Positions 17,971 to 27,510 are shown, numbered from the stretch's first letter. The stretch is DNA of 64,000 bases from Rhizobacter sp. OV335 (GCF_900142965.1 NZ_FRCQ01000003.1:1-64000), one strand, 5' to 3'. Numbers and translations are program-made. The notes: a model not told the origin generated them from the sequence alone.

Positions 17971-19395
17971 TTACTCGGCGTCGCCGGTGTAGCTCGCGAG
18001 CGATTCGGCGCCCTTGAGCTGCTGGCGCCAGGTGCCGGTGACCTTCGCCAGCTCCTGCTGCGCCGACGCGGTCAGCACGATCGCTTCCGAGGTCTTGGCG
18101 ACCACCAGCGGATCCTGCTGCTGGCCCTTCAGCTTGAACTCGAAGTGCAGGTGCGGCCCGGTCGCCCAGCCGGTCATGCCGACGTTGGCGATGTGCATGC
18201 CCTGCTCGACATGCTGGCCGCGCTTCACGTCGATGCGGCTCAGGTGGGCGTAGACCGTCTCGCGGTCGTTGCTGTGGCGAACCTTGACGACGTTGCCGTA
18301 GCCGTTCTGCCAGCCGGCGAAATCGACCACGCCGTCGCCGACGCTGCGCACCGAGGTGCCGGTCGGTGCGCCGTAGTCCACACCCAGGTGGGCGCGCCAG
18401 CTCTGCAGGATCGGGTGGAAGCGCATCGAGAAGCCCGAGGTCACGCGCGAGAACTCCAGCGGGCTCGCGAGGAACGCACGGCGCTTGCTCTGGCCGTCGA
18501 AGCCGAAGTAGCCGCCCTTGCCGGACGGGTCCTTGAACCACACGGCCGAGTAGCTGCGGCCGTTGTTGACGAACTCGGCGGCCAGCACGCGGCCGGCGGC
18601 CTGGTTCCAGGTGATCACTTCGCCGTCGGCGGTCAGCGCTTCGTAGACGACGCTGAAGGTGTCGTTCTTGCGCAGCTCGCGGTGGAAGTCGATGTCGGTC
18701 GAGAAGATCTCGGCGACCTGCACGGCCACCGGGTCGGGGATGCGCGATTCGTCGGTGGCGGCGAACAGCGAGCTGCGGATCGTGCCGCTGCCCAGCCGCA
18801 CCTGGGCGGCCAGCGGTGCCAGTTCGACCCTGGCCTCGAAGCGGCCGTCGACGCGCTTCACGCTGAGTCGCGAGAAGTGGGTCGACCACTGCGCCGGATC
18901 GGCGGCCGGGAAACGGGCGACCAGTTCCTCGAGCTGGCCCGATTCATCGCTGCGCACCTGCACCATCTTGCCGGCGCGGCCTTCGAGCAACAGGCGGGCG
19001 GTCTTGTCGGTGCGCAAGAAGGTGGCTGCCGCGACATCGGTCACGTTCACGCGGCGCAGCAGGCTGTCGGCGGTGTCGGCGTTGCGGGTCAGGTCGCTGC
19101 GGTAGAGCGACAAGTCGTGGCTGGCCAGCGCTTCGAGCTGCGATCCGACGTCTTCCGGGGTGACGCTTTCCGTCACCACGCGGCGCGGCAGGTCGGACGC
19201 ATCGGGGGCCATCGGCGCGATGGCGAAGGCGGTGACGCCGGCGCCCATCAGCAACGCGACCACCGTGCCGGCGAGCGTGCGCGGATGGCGGTGGACGAAA
19301 TGCTGGGTGGTGGTGCCGGCCGAGGCCAGCGCTTGATCGAGAGAATCCAACGAGTTCACTGCTGTGAAGGGCGGTGAAGCCCTGTCTGCAAGCAC
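17971..19395 (-). CDS. M23-family peptidoglycan endopeptidase (MepM-like)
   Basis: Zinc metallopeptidase expected to cut peptidoglycan cross-links during wall growth. It has 474 residues: a basic N-terminus, one transmembrane helix near 38-60 (LAGTVVALLMGAGVTAFAIA), a central OapA/LysM-like region, then the M23 domain. Metal ligands are visible as His336 and Asp340 in HLGVDYG and His417 in HLHFEF (415-420); AHLSRIDVKRGQHVEQG is also typical. It is probably anchored in the inner membrane with a periplasmic catalytic domain. Divergent from tyrS across a 200-bp promoter region. Confidence 0.93.
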   Translation of the reverse strand: MLADRASPPFTAVNSLDSLDQALASAGTTTQHFVHRHPRTLAGTVVALLMGAGVTAFAIAPMAPDASDLPRRVVTESVTPEDVGSQLEALASHDLSLYRSDLTRNADTADSLLRRVNVTDVAAATFLRTDKTARLLLEGRAGKMVQVRSDESGQLEELVARFPAADPAQWSTHFSRLSVKRVDGRFEARVELAPLAAQVRLGSGTIRSSLFAATDESRIPDPVAVQVAEIFSTDIDFHRELRKNDTFSVVYEALTADGEVITWNQAAGRVLAAEFVNNGRSYSAVWFKDPSGKGGYFGFDGQSKRRAFLASPLEFSRVTSGFSMRFHPILQSWRAHLGVDYGAPTGTSVRSVGDGVVDFAGWQNGYGNVVKVRHSNDRETVYAHLSRIDVKRGQHVEQGMHIANVGMTGWATGPHLHFEFKLKGQQQDPLVVAKTSEAIVLTASAQQELAKVTGTWRQQLKGAESLASYTGDAE

Positions 19396-19426
19396 ACCGC
19401 CATCGGACGCCGCGCTCTGGTCTGTC

Positions 19427-19453
19427 TTGCTGCCTGCAGGCGTCCACTAGAAT
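19427..19453 (+). promoter_or_regulatory. Candidate tyrS promoter
   Basis: TAGAAT (19448-19453) is a good -10 element, with TTGCTG (19427-19432) 15 bp upstream as a short-spaced -35. The -10 context CTAGAATCGC matches the rplC promoter. Leader length would be about 135 nt. No T-box or other recognised riboswitch was seen in it. Confidence 0.5.
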
Positions 19454-19596
19454 CGCGGTCGCTTGCGGGCCCCTGTGTCTGGAGGGGGCCGGCACCCGGA
19501 AGCGGCGCAGTATAGCCACCGACTTCCGCGCCAATGTTTCTGGCGCTAATCCCGGAATACCCCCACAAGTTCGTTCTGCAACCGGCCCCGAAAACC

Positions 19597-20823
19597 ATGT
19601 CCGCCCAGCCGCCTTTTCCGATCACCGACCGCACGCGCGAGGCGCTGGCGGTGTCATTGAGGGGCTGTGACGAGCTGTTACCCGAGGCCGAATGGCTGAA
19701 CAAGCTCGCACGCTCTGAAGCAACCGGCGTGCCACTGCGAATCAAGCTCGGCCTGGACCCGACCGCGCCCGACATCCACATCGGCCACACCGTGGTGCTG
19801 AACAAGATGCGCCAGCTGCAGGACCTGGGGCACACGGTGATCTTCCTGATCGGCGACTTCACGTCGATGATCGGCGACCCGTCGGGGCGCAACAGCACCC
19901 GCCCGCCGCTGACGCGCGAGCAGATCGAGGCCAACGCGCAGACCTACTACCGCCAGGCGGCGCTGGTGCTGGACGAGAGCCGCACCGAGATCCGCTACAA
20001 CTCCGAGTGGAGCGATCCGCTGGGCGCGCGCGGCATGATCCAGCTCGCGTCGCGCTACACGGTGGCCCGCATGATGGAGCGCGACGATTTCACGAAGCGC
20101 TTCAAGGCCGGCACGCCGATCAGCGTGCACGAGTTCCTGTACCCGCTGATGCAGGGCTACGACTCGGTGGCGCTGAAGAGCGACCTCGAGCTCGGCGGCA
20201 CCGACCAGAAGTTCAACCTGCTGGTGGGCCGTGCGCTGCAGAGCGAATACGGCCAGGAGCCGCAGTGCATCCTGACGATGCCGCTGCTCGAGGGGCTGGA
20301 CGGCGTCGACAAGATGTCGAAGAGCAAGAACAACTACATCGGCATCACCGACGCGCCGAACGACATGTTCGCGAAGATCCTGTCGATCAGCGACACGATG
20401 ATGTGGAAGTACTTCACGCTGCTGAGCTTCCGGCCCGAGGCGGAGATCGCGGCGCTGAAGGCAGGCGTCGACGGCGGGCGCAACCCGAAGGACGCGAAGG
20501 TGCTGCTTGCCAAGGAGATCACCACCCGCTTCCACAGCGCGGCGGCGGCCGAGGCGGCCGAGGCCGACTTCAACAACCGGGCGAAGGGCGGCATCCCCGA
20601 TGTGATCGACGAACTCGCGCTGTCGGGCGCGCCGCTCGGCATCACCGCGCTGCTGAAGCAGGCCGGCCTCGCGCCGTCGACCAGCGAGGCCGGGCGGCTG
20701 ATCGAAGGCGGTGGCGTGCGCATCGACGGCGACGCGGTCAGCGACAAGGGCCTGAAGCTGAACGCCGGCACCTACGTCGTGCAGGTCGGCAAGCGCAAGT
20801 TCGCGCGCGTCACGCTGGGCTGA
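19597..20823 (+). CDS. tyrS: Tyrosyl-tRNA synthetase
   Basis: Class I synthetase charging tRNA-Tyr. The ATG giving [17 protein letters not shown] was chosen (408 residues); an ATG 21 codons upstream is in frame but extends beyond the family start. HIGH is at residues 61-64 in [17 protein letters not shown], and the KMSKS loop is at 239-243 (DKMSKSKNN). The C-terminal S4-like RNA-binding domain includes [17 protein letters not shown]. This is the TyrZ-like form with intact HIGH and KMSKS. It heads a run with a DUF5329 gene, a CDF transporter and dtd; dtd also acts on mischarged tyrosyl-tRNA. Confidence 0.97.
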   Translation: MSAQPPFPITDRTREALAVSLRGCDELLPEAEWLNKLARSEATGVPLRIKLGLDPTAPDIHIGHTVVLNKMRQLQDLGHTVIFLIGDFTSMIGDPSGRNSTRPPLTREQIEANAQTYYRQAALVLDESRTEIRYNSEWSDPLGARGMIQLASRYTVARMMERDDFTKRFKAGTPISVHEFLYPLMQGYDSVALKSDLELGGTDQKFNLLVGRALQSEYGQEPQCILTMPLLEGLDGVDKMSKSKNNYIGITDAPNDMFAKILSISDTMMWKYFTLLSFRPEAEIAALKAGVDGGRNPKDAKVLLAKEITTRFHSAAAAEAAEADFNNRAKGGIPDVIDELALSGAPLGITALLKQAGLAPSTSEAGRLIEGGGVRIDGDAVSDKGLKLNAGTYVVQVGKRKFARVTLG

Positions 20824-20828
20824 TCGCG

Positions 20829-21185
20829 ATGCGGCGGCGGATCGTCCTCGGCCTGCTGGCGGCTGCATTCGCGTTGACTGCGCAGGCTGCGCCGTCCGAG
20901 GCCGAACGGGCGCGCATCGAGCGGCTGATCGCCTTCGTCGCGGGCCAGACCGGCCTGAAATTCGTCCGCAACGGCGGCGCCTATTCGCCGGCCGATGCGG
21001 CGAAGTTCCTGCGCGGCAAGTTCGACAAGATGGGCGAGCACGTCACCACCGCGCAGCAGTTCATCGACGAGATCGCGAGCCGCTCCAGCACCACCGGGCA
21101 GGCCTACCAGATCCGTTTCGCCGACGGTCGCAGCCTGCCCGTGGCGCAGTTCCTCGGCGACGAACTCAAGCGCATGGACCGCTGA
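20829..21185 (+). CDS. Small exported DUF5329-type protein
   Basis: 118 residues starting [20 protein letters not shown], a clear Sec signal peptide with cleavage after AQA (about residue 20). The mature part, [27 protein letters not shown] then FLRGKFDK and [23 protein letters not shown], matches the DUF5329 pattern. It is probably periplasmic; function unknown. It sits 5 bases after tyrS and overlaps the CDF gene start by one base, so it belongs to the same transcript. Confidence 0.75.
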   Translation: MRRRIVLGLLAAAFALTAQAAPSEAERARIERLIAFVAGQTGLKFVRNGGAYSPADAAKFLRGKFDKMGEHVTTAQQFIDEIASRSSTTGQAYQIRFADGRSLPVAQFLGDELKRMDR

Positions 21186-22084
21186 TGGGCACGCCGATGG
21201 GTGTCGAGGCACTGCTGCGCCTGTCGGTGATCGCGGCGCTCGCGACCATCGGGCTGAAGACCTGGGCGTGGTGGGTCACCGGCTCGGTCGGGCTGCTGTC
21301 GGACGCGATGGAATCGGTGGTCAACCTGGCCTCGGCGCTGTTCGCGCTGCTGATGGTCAACATCGCGCGCCGGCCGGCCGACGAAGACCATCCGTCGGGT
21401 CACACGAAGGCGGAGTACTTCTCGAGCGGCTTCGAAGGCATGCTGATCGCCGCGGCCGCGGTGAGCATCATCTGGGCCGCGGCGCAGCGCTTCGCGCACC
21501 CGCAGCCGCTCGAATCGCTCGGCTGGGGTCTGACGCTGTCGGTCGCCAGCTCGGCGATCAACGGCCTGCTGGCGTGGTGGATGATGGCCGGCGCGCGGCA
21601 GCACCGCTCGATCGTGCTCGAGGCCGACGCGCGTCACCTGATGACCGACGTGTGGACCTCCGCCGGTGTCGTCGCCGGCTTGCTGCTGGCCAAGTTGACC
21701 GGCTGGCTGTGGCTCGATCCGCTGCTCGCGATCGGCGTGGCGCTGAACATCCTGCGCGAAGGCGGTCACCTCGCGTGGCGCTCGATCGAGGGGCTGATGG
21801 ACAGCGCGGTCGAGCCCGAGATCCGCGAACAGATCGACGGCACGCTGGCGCAGTTCGCCCCCCACCCGATCCGCTTCGACCACGTCGTCACCCGGCGCGC
21901 CGGGCAGCGGCGCTTCATCGACATGCACATGCACGTGCCGGCCGACTGGACGCTCGGCCGCGCGGCCGCGCTGCGCGCCGATGTCGAGCAGGCGCTGATG
22001 CACGACGTGCCGGGCTTGCGGGCTTCCATCCAGCTGCTGCCGACGAACGTCGAGGCGCAGTCCGCCGACGGGCTGGCGCGATGA
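21185..22084 (+). CDS. Cation diffusion facilitator (CDF) metal exporter
   Basis: Inner-membrane metal/proton antiporter of 299 residues with about six transmembrane helices and a C-terminal cytoplasmic domain. The TM5 metal site is visible as HxxxD in [14 protein letters not shown]2 reads [14 protein letters not shown], so the usual H/DxxxD is replaced by Exxx[18 protein letters not shown] follows TM3. The substrate metal cannot be assigned with this altered site. The stop overlaps the dtd start by 4 bases (ATGA). Confidence 0.88.
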   Translation: MGTPMGVEALLRLSVIAALATIGLKTWAWWVTGSVGLLSDAMESVVNLASALFALLMVNIARRPADEDHPSGHTKAEYFSSGFEGMLIAAAAVSIIWAAAQRFAHPQPLESLGWGLTLSVASSAINGLLAWWMMAGARQHRSIVLEADARHLMTDVWTSAGVVAGLLLAKLTGWLWLDPLLAIGVALNILREGGHLAWRSIEGLMDSAVEPEIREQIDGTLAQFAPHPIRFDHVVTRRAGQRRFIDMHMHVPADWTLGRAAALRADVEQALMHDVPGLRASIQLLPTNVEAQSADGLAR

Positions 22085-22524
22085 TCTCCATCACGCAGCG
22101 GGTGTCGCAGGCGCGCGTCGAGGTGGCCGGGCTGGTGATCGGCGCGATCGACGCCGGCCTGCTGGTGCTGGTGTGCGCCGAACCGGACGACACGCCGGCG
22201 GTCGCCGACAAGCTGGTCGCGAAACTGCTGAAGCTGCGCATCTTCAGCGATGAGAACGGCAAGATGAACCGCAGCGTCACCGACATCGGCGGCGGGCTGC
22301 TGATCGTCAGCCAGTTCACGCTGGCGGCCGACACCTCGGGCGGCAACCGGCCGAGCTTCACCGCGGCGGCGCCGCCTGCGCTCGGGCGTGAACTCTATGA
22401 ACGGGTGCTCGCCACCGCGAGGTCACAGCACCCGAACGTCGCCAGCGGCGAGTTCGGGGCGGACATGAAGGTGCACCTCGTCAACGACGGCCCCGTGACC
22501 ATCCCGATCACGTTGCGGGCCTGA
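22081..22524 (+). CDS. dtd: D-aminoacyl-tRNA deacylase
   Basis: Removes D-amino acids wrongly attached to tRNA, notably D-Tyr-tRNA. It has 147 residues, the normal length. The active-site pair is intact: [12 protein letters not shown] (SQFTL motif) and [10 protein letters not shown] (GP motif with the conserved cis Gly-Pro). It is translationally coupled to the CDF gene by ATGA. Presence in the tyrS transcript makes functional sense because TyrRS is a main source of D-aminoacyl-tRNA. Confidence 0.95.
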   Translation: MISITQRVSQARVEVAGLVIGAIDAGLLVLVCAEPDDTPAVADKLVAKLLKLRIFSDENGKMNRSVTDIGGGLLIVSQFTLAADTSGGNRPSFTAAAPPALGRELYERVLATARSQHPNVASGEFGADMKVHLVNDGPVTIPITLRA

Positions 22525-22530
22525 ACCCAC

Positions 22531-23502
22531 TCAGTCGGCGTACTGGCCGGCGGCCTTGATGATCGGGCCCCACTTGTTGATCTCGGCCTCGACGAACTTC
22601 TTGTGCTCCGGGCCGTTCACGCGCGCGTCGGTCATCACGACGGCGCCCAGGCCTTCTTCGCGGTGGATGAAGTCGGGGTCCTTCAGCGCGATCTTCAGCG
22701 CCGCGTTGATCTTGTCGGTGACGGCCTTCGGCGTGCCCTTCGGCGCGTACAGCGCGTGCCAGATGCTGACGTTGAAGCCCTTCAGCCCCGATTCGTCGAG
22801 CGTCGGCAGCTTGGCCAGCGCCGGCGTCGTCAGGCGCTTGGTGCTGGTCACCGCGTACGCCTTCACCTTGCCGCCGGCGATCTGGCTGGTGGTGTTGGTG
22901 GTCTGGTCGCACATCAGGTCGACCTGGCCGCCGAGCAGGTCGGTCATCGCCGGGCCGGTGCCCTTGTACGGCACGGTCGTCATGTCGACCTTGGTCGTGC
23001 TCATGAACAGCAGGCCGCACAGGTGCGAGGCCGATCCGAGCCCGGCGTTCGCCAGGTTGATCTTGCCCTTGTTCGCATCGAGCCACTTGGTCAGCTCGGC
23101 GTAGTTGGTGGCCGGCAGCGAGGGCTTGCCGATCAGCGTCATCGGCACTTCGTTGATCATGCCGAGGTACTCGAAATCCTCCAGCGTCTTGTACTGCATG
23201 TTGCGGTACAGCGCGGGCGAGGTGCTCATGCCGATGTGGTGCAGCAGCAGCGTGTAGCCGTCGTTCGAGGCCTTGGCGACCTTGGTCGCGCCCAGCGTGC
23301 CGCCGGCACCGCCGACGTTGTCGATGATGATGACCTGGCCGCCCAGCGGCTTGCGCAGCGCCTCGGCCAGGTCGCGCGCGACCTTGTCGGTCGGGCCGCC
23401 GGCGGAGAACGGGACGACGATGGTCACCGGCTTCTCGGGGTACTCGGCCAGTGCCGCGGTCGCCGTCAGCAGTGCGGCGCCGGCCAGCAGGAGTTTCTTC
23501 AT
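22531..23502 (-). CDS. Bug/TctC-type periplasmic substrate-binding protein
   Basis: Extracytoplasmic receptor of the tripartite tricarboxylate transporter (Bug) family, which usually binds carboxylates. It has 323 residues with signal peptide MKKLLLAGAALLTATAALA. Family segments are PVTIVVPFSAGGPTDKVARDLA, VIIIDNVGGAGGTLGATKVAK, VPYKGTGPAMTDLLGGQVDLM and FVEAEINKWGPIIKAAG. The ATG is preceded by AAGGA at good spacing. No TctA/TctB membrane subunits are in the window, so it is an orphan receptor, as most Bug proteins are. It is downstream of the FAD/Fe-S dehydrogenase on the same strand, 113 bp away. Confidence 0.9.
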   Translation of the reverse strand: MKKLLLAGAALLTATAALAEYPEKPVTIVVPFSAGGPTDKVARDLAEALRKPLGGQVIIIDNVGGAGGTLGATKVAKASNDGYTLLLHHIGMSTSPALYRNMQYKTLEDFEYLGMINEVPMTLIGKPSLPATNYAELTKWLDANKGKINLANAGLGSASHLCGLLFMSTTKVDMTTVPYKGTGPAMTDLLGGQVDLMCDQTTNTTSQIAGGKVKAYAVTSTKRLTTPALAKLPTLDESGLKGFNVSIWHALYAPKGTPKAVTDKINAALKIALKDPDFIHREEGLGAVVMTDARVNGPEHKKFVEAEINKWGPIIKAAGQYAD

Positions 23503-23615
23503 GGTCGTGTTCCTTTCGAGCGAGCGTGTCGGTGAGTCAGAAGACCCGAGCTTAAGGAAGCGCCGAGGCACCGGCATGGCGGAAACTACGTAACCCGGAG
23601 GCGACGCAAGGCCAT

Positions 23616-26600
23616 TCAGCCCAGGTGATCGGCCAGTACCCGGGCGACGTGCAGGGCCTCGCGCTGCGCACCGTCGGCGATCTGGTGCCTGCAGCTGGTG
23701 CCGTCGGCGACGATGATCGCGTCGGGCGCCTCGCGCACCGCCGGCAGCAGGCTCAGCTCGGCCATCTGCATCGACACCTCGTGGTGGCTCGCCTCGTAGC
23801 CGAAGCTGCCGGCCATGCCGCAGCACGAACTCTCGATCAGCGTCGGCTGCGCGCCGGGAATCAGCTTCAGCACGTCGAGCACCGGCTGGATCGCGCCGAA
23901 CGCCTTCTGGTGGCAGTGGCCGTGCACCCGCATCGCCTGTGCCGCCGGCTTGAAGCGCGGCGCGAAGCGGCCCGCCTTGGCTTCGCGCGCGAGGAACTCC
24001 TCGAGCAGCAGCGCCTGGTCGGCCAAGGTCTTCGCGTCGTCGCCCAGGCCCATCACCAGCATCTCGTCGCGCATCGTCAGCAGGCACGACGGCTCCAGCC
24101 CGACGACGGCGATGCCGCGCTGCGCGAACGGCAGCAGTGCCTTCAGCAGCTCGCGCGCATTCGCCTTCGCCTGCTCCGGCATGCCGGCCGCGAGGTACGT
24201 GCGCCCGCAGCACAGCGCCGCGCCCGGGCGGCTCGCGGCATGCACGGTGTAGCCGGCCGCCTGCAGCACGCGCACCGCGGCGGTCGCGTTCTCGCTCTCG
24301 AAGCTGCCGTTGAAGGTGTCGACGAACAGCACGACCGGCTTGTCGGCCTTCAGCACGTCGGCGCGCGTGGCGAGGCCGATGTGCGGCGCGACGCGCCGGA
24401 AGGTGTCGCGGCGAAAGCGCGGCAGACTGCGTTGGGCCGACAGCCCGAGCCAGCGCTCGGCCAGCCGCTTGGCGCCGGGCAGCGTCTCGCGCAGGTTGAA
24501 CAGCCACGGCGCGGCGCTCGCGAGCCGCGCATACGCGGGCAGGTGCGCGATCAGCCGGTCCTTCAGCGTGTGGCCGTGTCGCGCCTTGTCGTGTGCGGTG
24601 AACTCGAGCTTCATCTTCGCCATGTCGATGCCGGTCGGGCAGTCGCGCTTGCAGCCCTTGCAGCCGACGCACAGGTCCATCGCGTCGCGCACCGCATCGC
24701 TCGTGAAGCCCTGTTCGCCAAGCTGGTTCGACAACGCGAGCCGCAGCGTGTTCGCGCGGCCGCGCGTCAGGTGCTGCTCGTCGCGCGTGACGCGGTAGCT
24801 CGGGCACATGGTGCCGGCGTCGAACTTGCGGCAGTGCCCGTTGTTGTTGCACATCTCGACGGCCTTCGCGAAGCCGCCGCTCGCGTCGCCGCCGGTGCCG
24901 GGCGCGGTGGTGGTTTCGGTCGCCGGGTCGTTCTGCACGTTCCACGCCGACCAGTCGAACACCGGCTTCAGCGCGATGGTCTTGTAGCCTGGCGCATAGC
25001 GGAACAGGCTCGCATCGTCCATCTTCGGCGGATCGATGATCTTGCCCGGGTTCATCAGGTTGATCGGGTCGAGGTGCTGCTTGATCGCGCGGAAGGCTTC
25101 GTTGATGCGCGGCCCGAACTGCCACGCGATCCACTCGCCGCGGCACAGGCCGTCGCCATGCTCGCCGCTGTAGGCGCCCTTGAACTTGCGCACCAGCGCG
25201 CTCGCTTCCTCGGCGATCGAGCGCATCTTGTGCGCGCCGCCGCCCGGGCCGCCTTGCCGCATGTCGAGGATCGGCCGCACGTGCAGCGTGCCGACCGAGG
25301 CGTGCGCATACCAGGTGCCCTTGCTGCCGTGGCGGCGGAACACCTCGGTCAGCGCGTCGGTGTACTCCGCCAGGTGCTCCAGCGGCACCGCGCAGTCCTC
25401 GATGAAGCTGACCGGCTTGCCGTCGCCCTTCAGGCTCATCATGATGTTCAAGCCAGCCTTGCGCACCTCCCACAAGGCCTTCTGCGGTGCCTCGTCGCGC
25501 ATCTCGACCACGCTGCCGGGCAGCTTCAGTTCGCCCATCAGCTCGACCAGCTGCTTCAGTTGCTTCAGCAGCACCGCCTTGTCGCCGCCGCTGAATTCCA
25601 CCAGCAGGATCGCCTGCGGCTCGCCGATCAGCGCCGCGTCGATGGTCGGGCGGAAGGCCGGGTTCGCGCGCGACAGCTCGATCATCGTGCGGTCGACCAG
25701 CTCGACCGCGCTCGGGCCGAGCTTCACGATGTGCTGCGCCGAATCCATCGCCGCATGGAAGCTCGGGTAGTTGACGACGCCGAGCACCTTGTGGCCCGGC
25801 AGCGGCGCGAGCTTCAGCGTCAGCGTGCGCGTGAAGCCGAGCGTGCCCTCGGCGCCGATCAGCAGGTGCGCGAGGTTGACGCTGCCGTCGCTGGTGTAGG
25901 GCCGCTCGCTCTGCGGCCGGAAGATGTCGAGGTTGTAGCCGCCGACGCGGCGCATCACCTTCGGCCAGCGCAGGTCGATCTCGTCGCGCTGCGATGCCGC
26001 GAGATCGCGCACGAAATCGGCGATCGCGGCCTCCTTTGCGCCCAGCTGGTCGACGCGGCCGAAGCGCACGTTGCTGCCGTCGCTCAGCCAGGCCTCGGCC
26101 GCGAGCACGTTGTGCACCATGTTGCCGTAGGCGATGCTGCGCGAGCCGCAGGAGTTGTTGCCGGCCATGCCGCCCAGCGTGGCCTGCGCGCTGGTCGACA
26201 CGTCGACCGGGTACCACAGCCCGTGCGGCTTCAGGTACGCGTTCAGGTGGTCGAGCACGATGCCGGGCTCGACCTGCACCGTCATCGCGTCGCGGTCGAA
26301 CGCGAGCACGCGGCGGTAGTGCTTGCTGGTGTCGATCACCAGCGCCGCGCCGGTGGTCTGGCCGCATTGCGAGGTGCCGCCGCCGCGCGGCAGCAGCGGA
26401 ATCTTCAGGTCGCGCGCGATGTCGATCGCGATGCCGATGTCCTGCGCGGTGCGCGGCACGAACACGCCGACCGGCATGATCTGGTAGATCGACGCGTCGG
26501 TTGCATAGCGGCCGCGCGACGCGATGTCGAACAGCGTCTCGCCCTGCGTGTTGGCGCTGAGGCGCCGTGCCAGCTCGGCCGCTTCGGGCAAGGATGACAG

Positions 26601-26684
26601 CCCCTCGCTCGACGAGTACATCGATCGATCCCCCGAGGGGATGCGGGCCGGCTTGGGAGCGGCCCGGCGCTCGGCCCGCGTCAT
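23616..26684 (-). CDS. Large FAD / iron-sulfur 2-hydroxyacid dehydrogenase (YdiJ/D-2-hydroxyacid or glycolate type)
   Basis: About 1022 residues, a fusion of a GlcD-like FAD enzyme and a GlcF-like electron-transfer part. N-terminal FAD_binding_4 domain: LLPRGGGTSQCGQTTG and LGGMAGNNSCGSRS. FAD-oxidase C-terminal domain: around GEHGDGLCRGEW. Ferredoxin part: CVGCKGCKRDCPTGI. Two CCG-type cysteine regions: GAALCCGRTY and HCHQKAFG ... SSCCGMAGSFGYE. Such proteins oxidise D-lactate, D-2-hydroxyglutarate or similar acids and feed the respiratory chain. The start is taken at the ATG overlapping the GntR stop (ATGA) with a GAAGG site; 26622 is an alternative. The substrate is unproven. Confidence 0.88.
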   Translation of the reverse strand: MTRAERRAAPKPARIPSGDRSMYSSSEGLSSLPEAAELARRLSANTQGETLFDIASRGRYATDASIYQIMPVGVFVPRTAQDIGIAIDIARDLKIPLLPRGGGTSQCGQTTGAALVIDTSKHYRRVLAFDRDAMTVQVEPGIVLDHLNAYLKPHGLWYPVDVSTSAQATLGGMAGNNSCGSRSIAYGNMVHNVLAAEAWLSDGSNVRFGRVDQLGAKEAAIADFVRDLAASQRDEIDLRWPKVMRRVGGYNLDIFRPQSERPYTSDGSVNLAHLLIGAEGTLGFTRTLTLKLAPLPGHKVLGVVNYPSFHAAMDSAQHIVKLGPSAVELVDRTMIELSRANPAFRPTIDAALIGEPQAILLVEFSGGDKAVLLKQLKQLVELMGELKLPGSVVEMRDEAPQKALWEVRKAGLNIMMSLKGDGKPVSFIEDCAVPLEHLAEYTDALTEVFRRHGSKGTWYAHASVGTLHVRPILDMRQGGPGGGAHKMRSIAEEASALVRKFKGAYSGEHGDGLCRGEWIAWQFGPRINEAFRAIKQHLDPINLMNPGKIIDPPKMDDASLFRYAPGYKTIALKPVFDWSAWNVQNDPATETTTAPGTGGDASGGFAKAVEMCNNNGHCRKFDAGTMCPSYRVTRDEQHLTRGRANTLRLALSNQLGEQGFTSDAVRDAMDLCVGCKGCKRDCPTGIDMAKMKLEFTAHDKARHGHTLKDRLIAHLPAYARLASAAPWLFNLRETLPGAKRLAERWLGLSAQRSLPRFRRDTFRRVAPHIGLATRADVLKADKPVVLFVDTFNGSFESENATAAVRVLQAAGYTVHAASRPGAALCCGRTYLAAGMPEQAKANARELLKALLPFAQRGIAVVGLEPSCLLTMRDEMLVMGLGDDAKTLADQALLLEEFLAREAKAGRFAPRFKPAAQAMRVHGHCHQKAFGAIQPVLDVLKLIPGAQPTLIESSCCGMAGSFGYEASHHEVSMQMAELSLLPAVREAPDAIIVADGTSCRHQIADGAQREALHVARVLADHLG

Positions 26685-27373
26685 GCGGACACCTTCGGGG
26701 AGGAATCGAGTTCGCCGTGCTTCATCAGCTCGAGCACCACGTCGCGCTTGTTCAGCAGGTGCTGCACCAGCAGCCGGTGCAGGCCGGCGCCATCGCGTGC
26801 CGACAGCAGCTCGATCATGCGCTCGTGCTCGCTCATCGCGCGCGCCCACTTGGCCTCGTCGCAGTTCGAGCGGAAGCGCAGCGCCTGCAGCCGGGCGTTC
26901 ACCGTGCCGTAGGTCTGCGTCAGCACCGGGTTGCGCGCGGCCGCGTTGATGTGCTTGTGGATCACCGCGTTGATGCTGTAGTAGGTCGGCAGGTCGCGCC
27001 GCGTGTAGGCGGCCAGCATCTCGAAATGCAGCGCGCGGATCTCGGCCAGCTCGGCATCGGTGATGCGCTGCGCCGCCAGCTCGCCCGACAGGCCTTCGAG
27101 CCCGGCGATCACCTCGAAGGTGTCGGCGATGTCCTGCGCCGACAGCTCCATCGCGACCGCGCCGCGGTTCGGCAGCAGCTCCACCAGGCCTTCGGCGGCC
27201 AGCATCTTGATCGCCTCGCGCAACGGGGTGCGCGACACCTTCAGCTCCTCGCACAGCGCGCGCTCGTTGAGCTTGCTGCCCGGCGGGATGTGGTTCTCGA
27301 CGATCAACTGGCGCAGCCGCGTGCACACCTGTTGGTGCAGCACCTGGCGGGGAATGGAAATGATGTCGGCCAT
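26681..27373 (-). CDS. GntR-family transcriptional regulator (FCD/FadR subfamily)
   Basis: 230-residue regulator. The N-terminal winged helix shows IPPGSKLNERALCEELKVSRTPLREAIKMLAAEGLVELLPNRGA, the standard GntR pattern. The C-terminal FCD domain, with conserved Asp/His residues (VIAGLEGLSGELAA ... INAVIHKHINAAARN ... EHERMIELL), binds a small acid, often with a metal. It is coupled by ATGA to the dehydrogenase gene and divergent from the aminotransferase gene. Two palindromes in the intergenic region (27385-27398 and 27464-27477) are its likely operators, one almost at its own start, suggesting autoregulation. Confidence 0.92.
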   Translation of the reverse strand: MADIISIPRQVLHQQVCTRLRQLIVENHIPPGSKLNERALCEELKVSRTPLREAIKMLAAEGLVELLPNRGAVAMELSAQDIADTFEVIAGLEGLSGELAAQRITDAELAEIRALHFEMLAAYTRRDLPTYYSINAVIHKHINAAARNPVLTQTYGTVNARLQALRFRSNCDEAKWARAMSEHERMIELLSARDGAGLHRLLVQHLLNKRDVVLELMKHGELDSSPKVSA

Positions 27374-27384
27374 GGCGAGCTTTC

Positions 27385-27398
27385 TGAATTTGTATTCA
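27385..27398. promoter_or_regulatory. Palindrome 1 in the GntR/aminotransferase divergent region
   Basis: TGAAT-TTGT-ATTCA, perfect 5-bp arms around a 4-base centre, 11 bases upstream of the GntR start codon. A regulator bound here would block transcription or translation initiation of its own gene and of the coupled dehydrogenase. It shares the word TTGTAT with palindrome 2. Assignment to the GntR protein is inference. Confidence 0.5.
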
Positions 27399-27451
27399 TT
27401 TTCTGTGCAGGTCGATGGTCATCATACGGATGCCATCGCGGGTGACAACCA

Positions 27452-27477
27452 TTGACAAATGAATTTTGTATGCAAAA
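27452..27477. promoter_or_regulatory. Consensus -35 and palindrome 2 upstream of the aminotransferase
   Basis: A perfect -35 hexamer TTGACA lies at 27452-27457 on the plus strand. Immediately after it, TTTTG-TATG-CAAAA (27464-27477) is a palindrome with perfect 5-bp arms, covering the spacer and the expected -10 start. No good -10 hexamer is visible 17 bp on. This is the geometry of a repressor operator. Binding by the divergent GntR protein is inference. Confidence 0.5.
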
Positions 27478-27510
27478 CTAAATCGCATTCGGACCTCGTC
27501 AGGAGTCGTC

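Noticed and set aside
19396-19596. T-box or other amino-acid riboswitch before tyrS
   Set aside because: No T-box sequence or specifier hairpin is recognisable, and T-boxes are essentially a Gram-positive device; only a promoter is supported.
23625-26597. A 990-codon plus-strand frame opposite the FAD/Fe-S dehydrogenase
   Set aside because: Shadow frame; all cysteine and FAD motifs belong to the minus-strand protein.
26685-27326. In-frame extension of the dehydrogenase frame into the GntR region
   Set aside because: The GntR gene in another frame has a full HTH and FCD domain, and its stop overlaps the dehydrogenase ATG, fixing the start.
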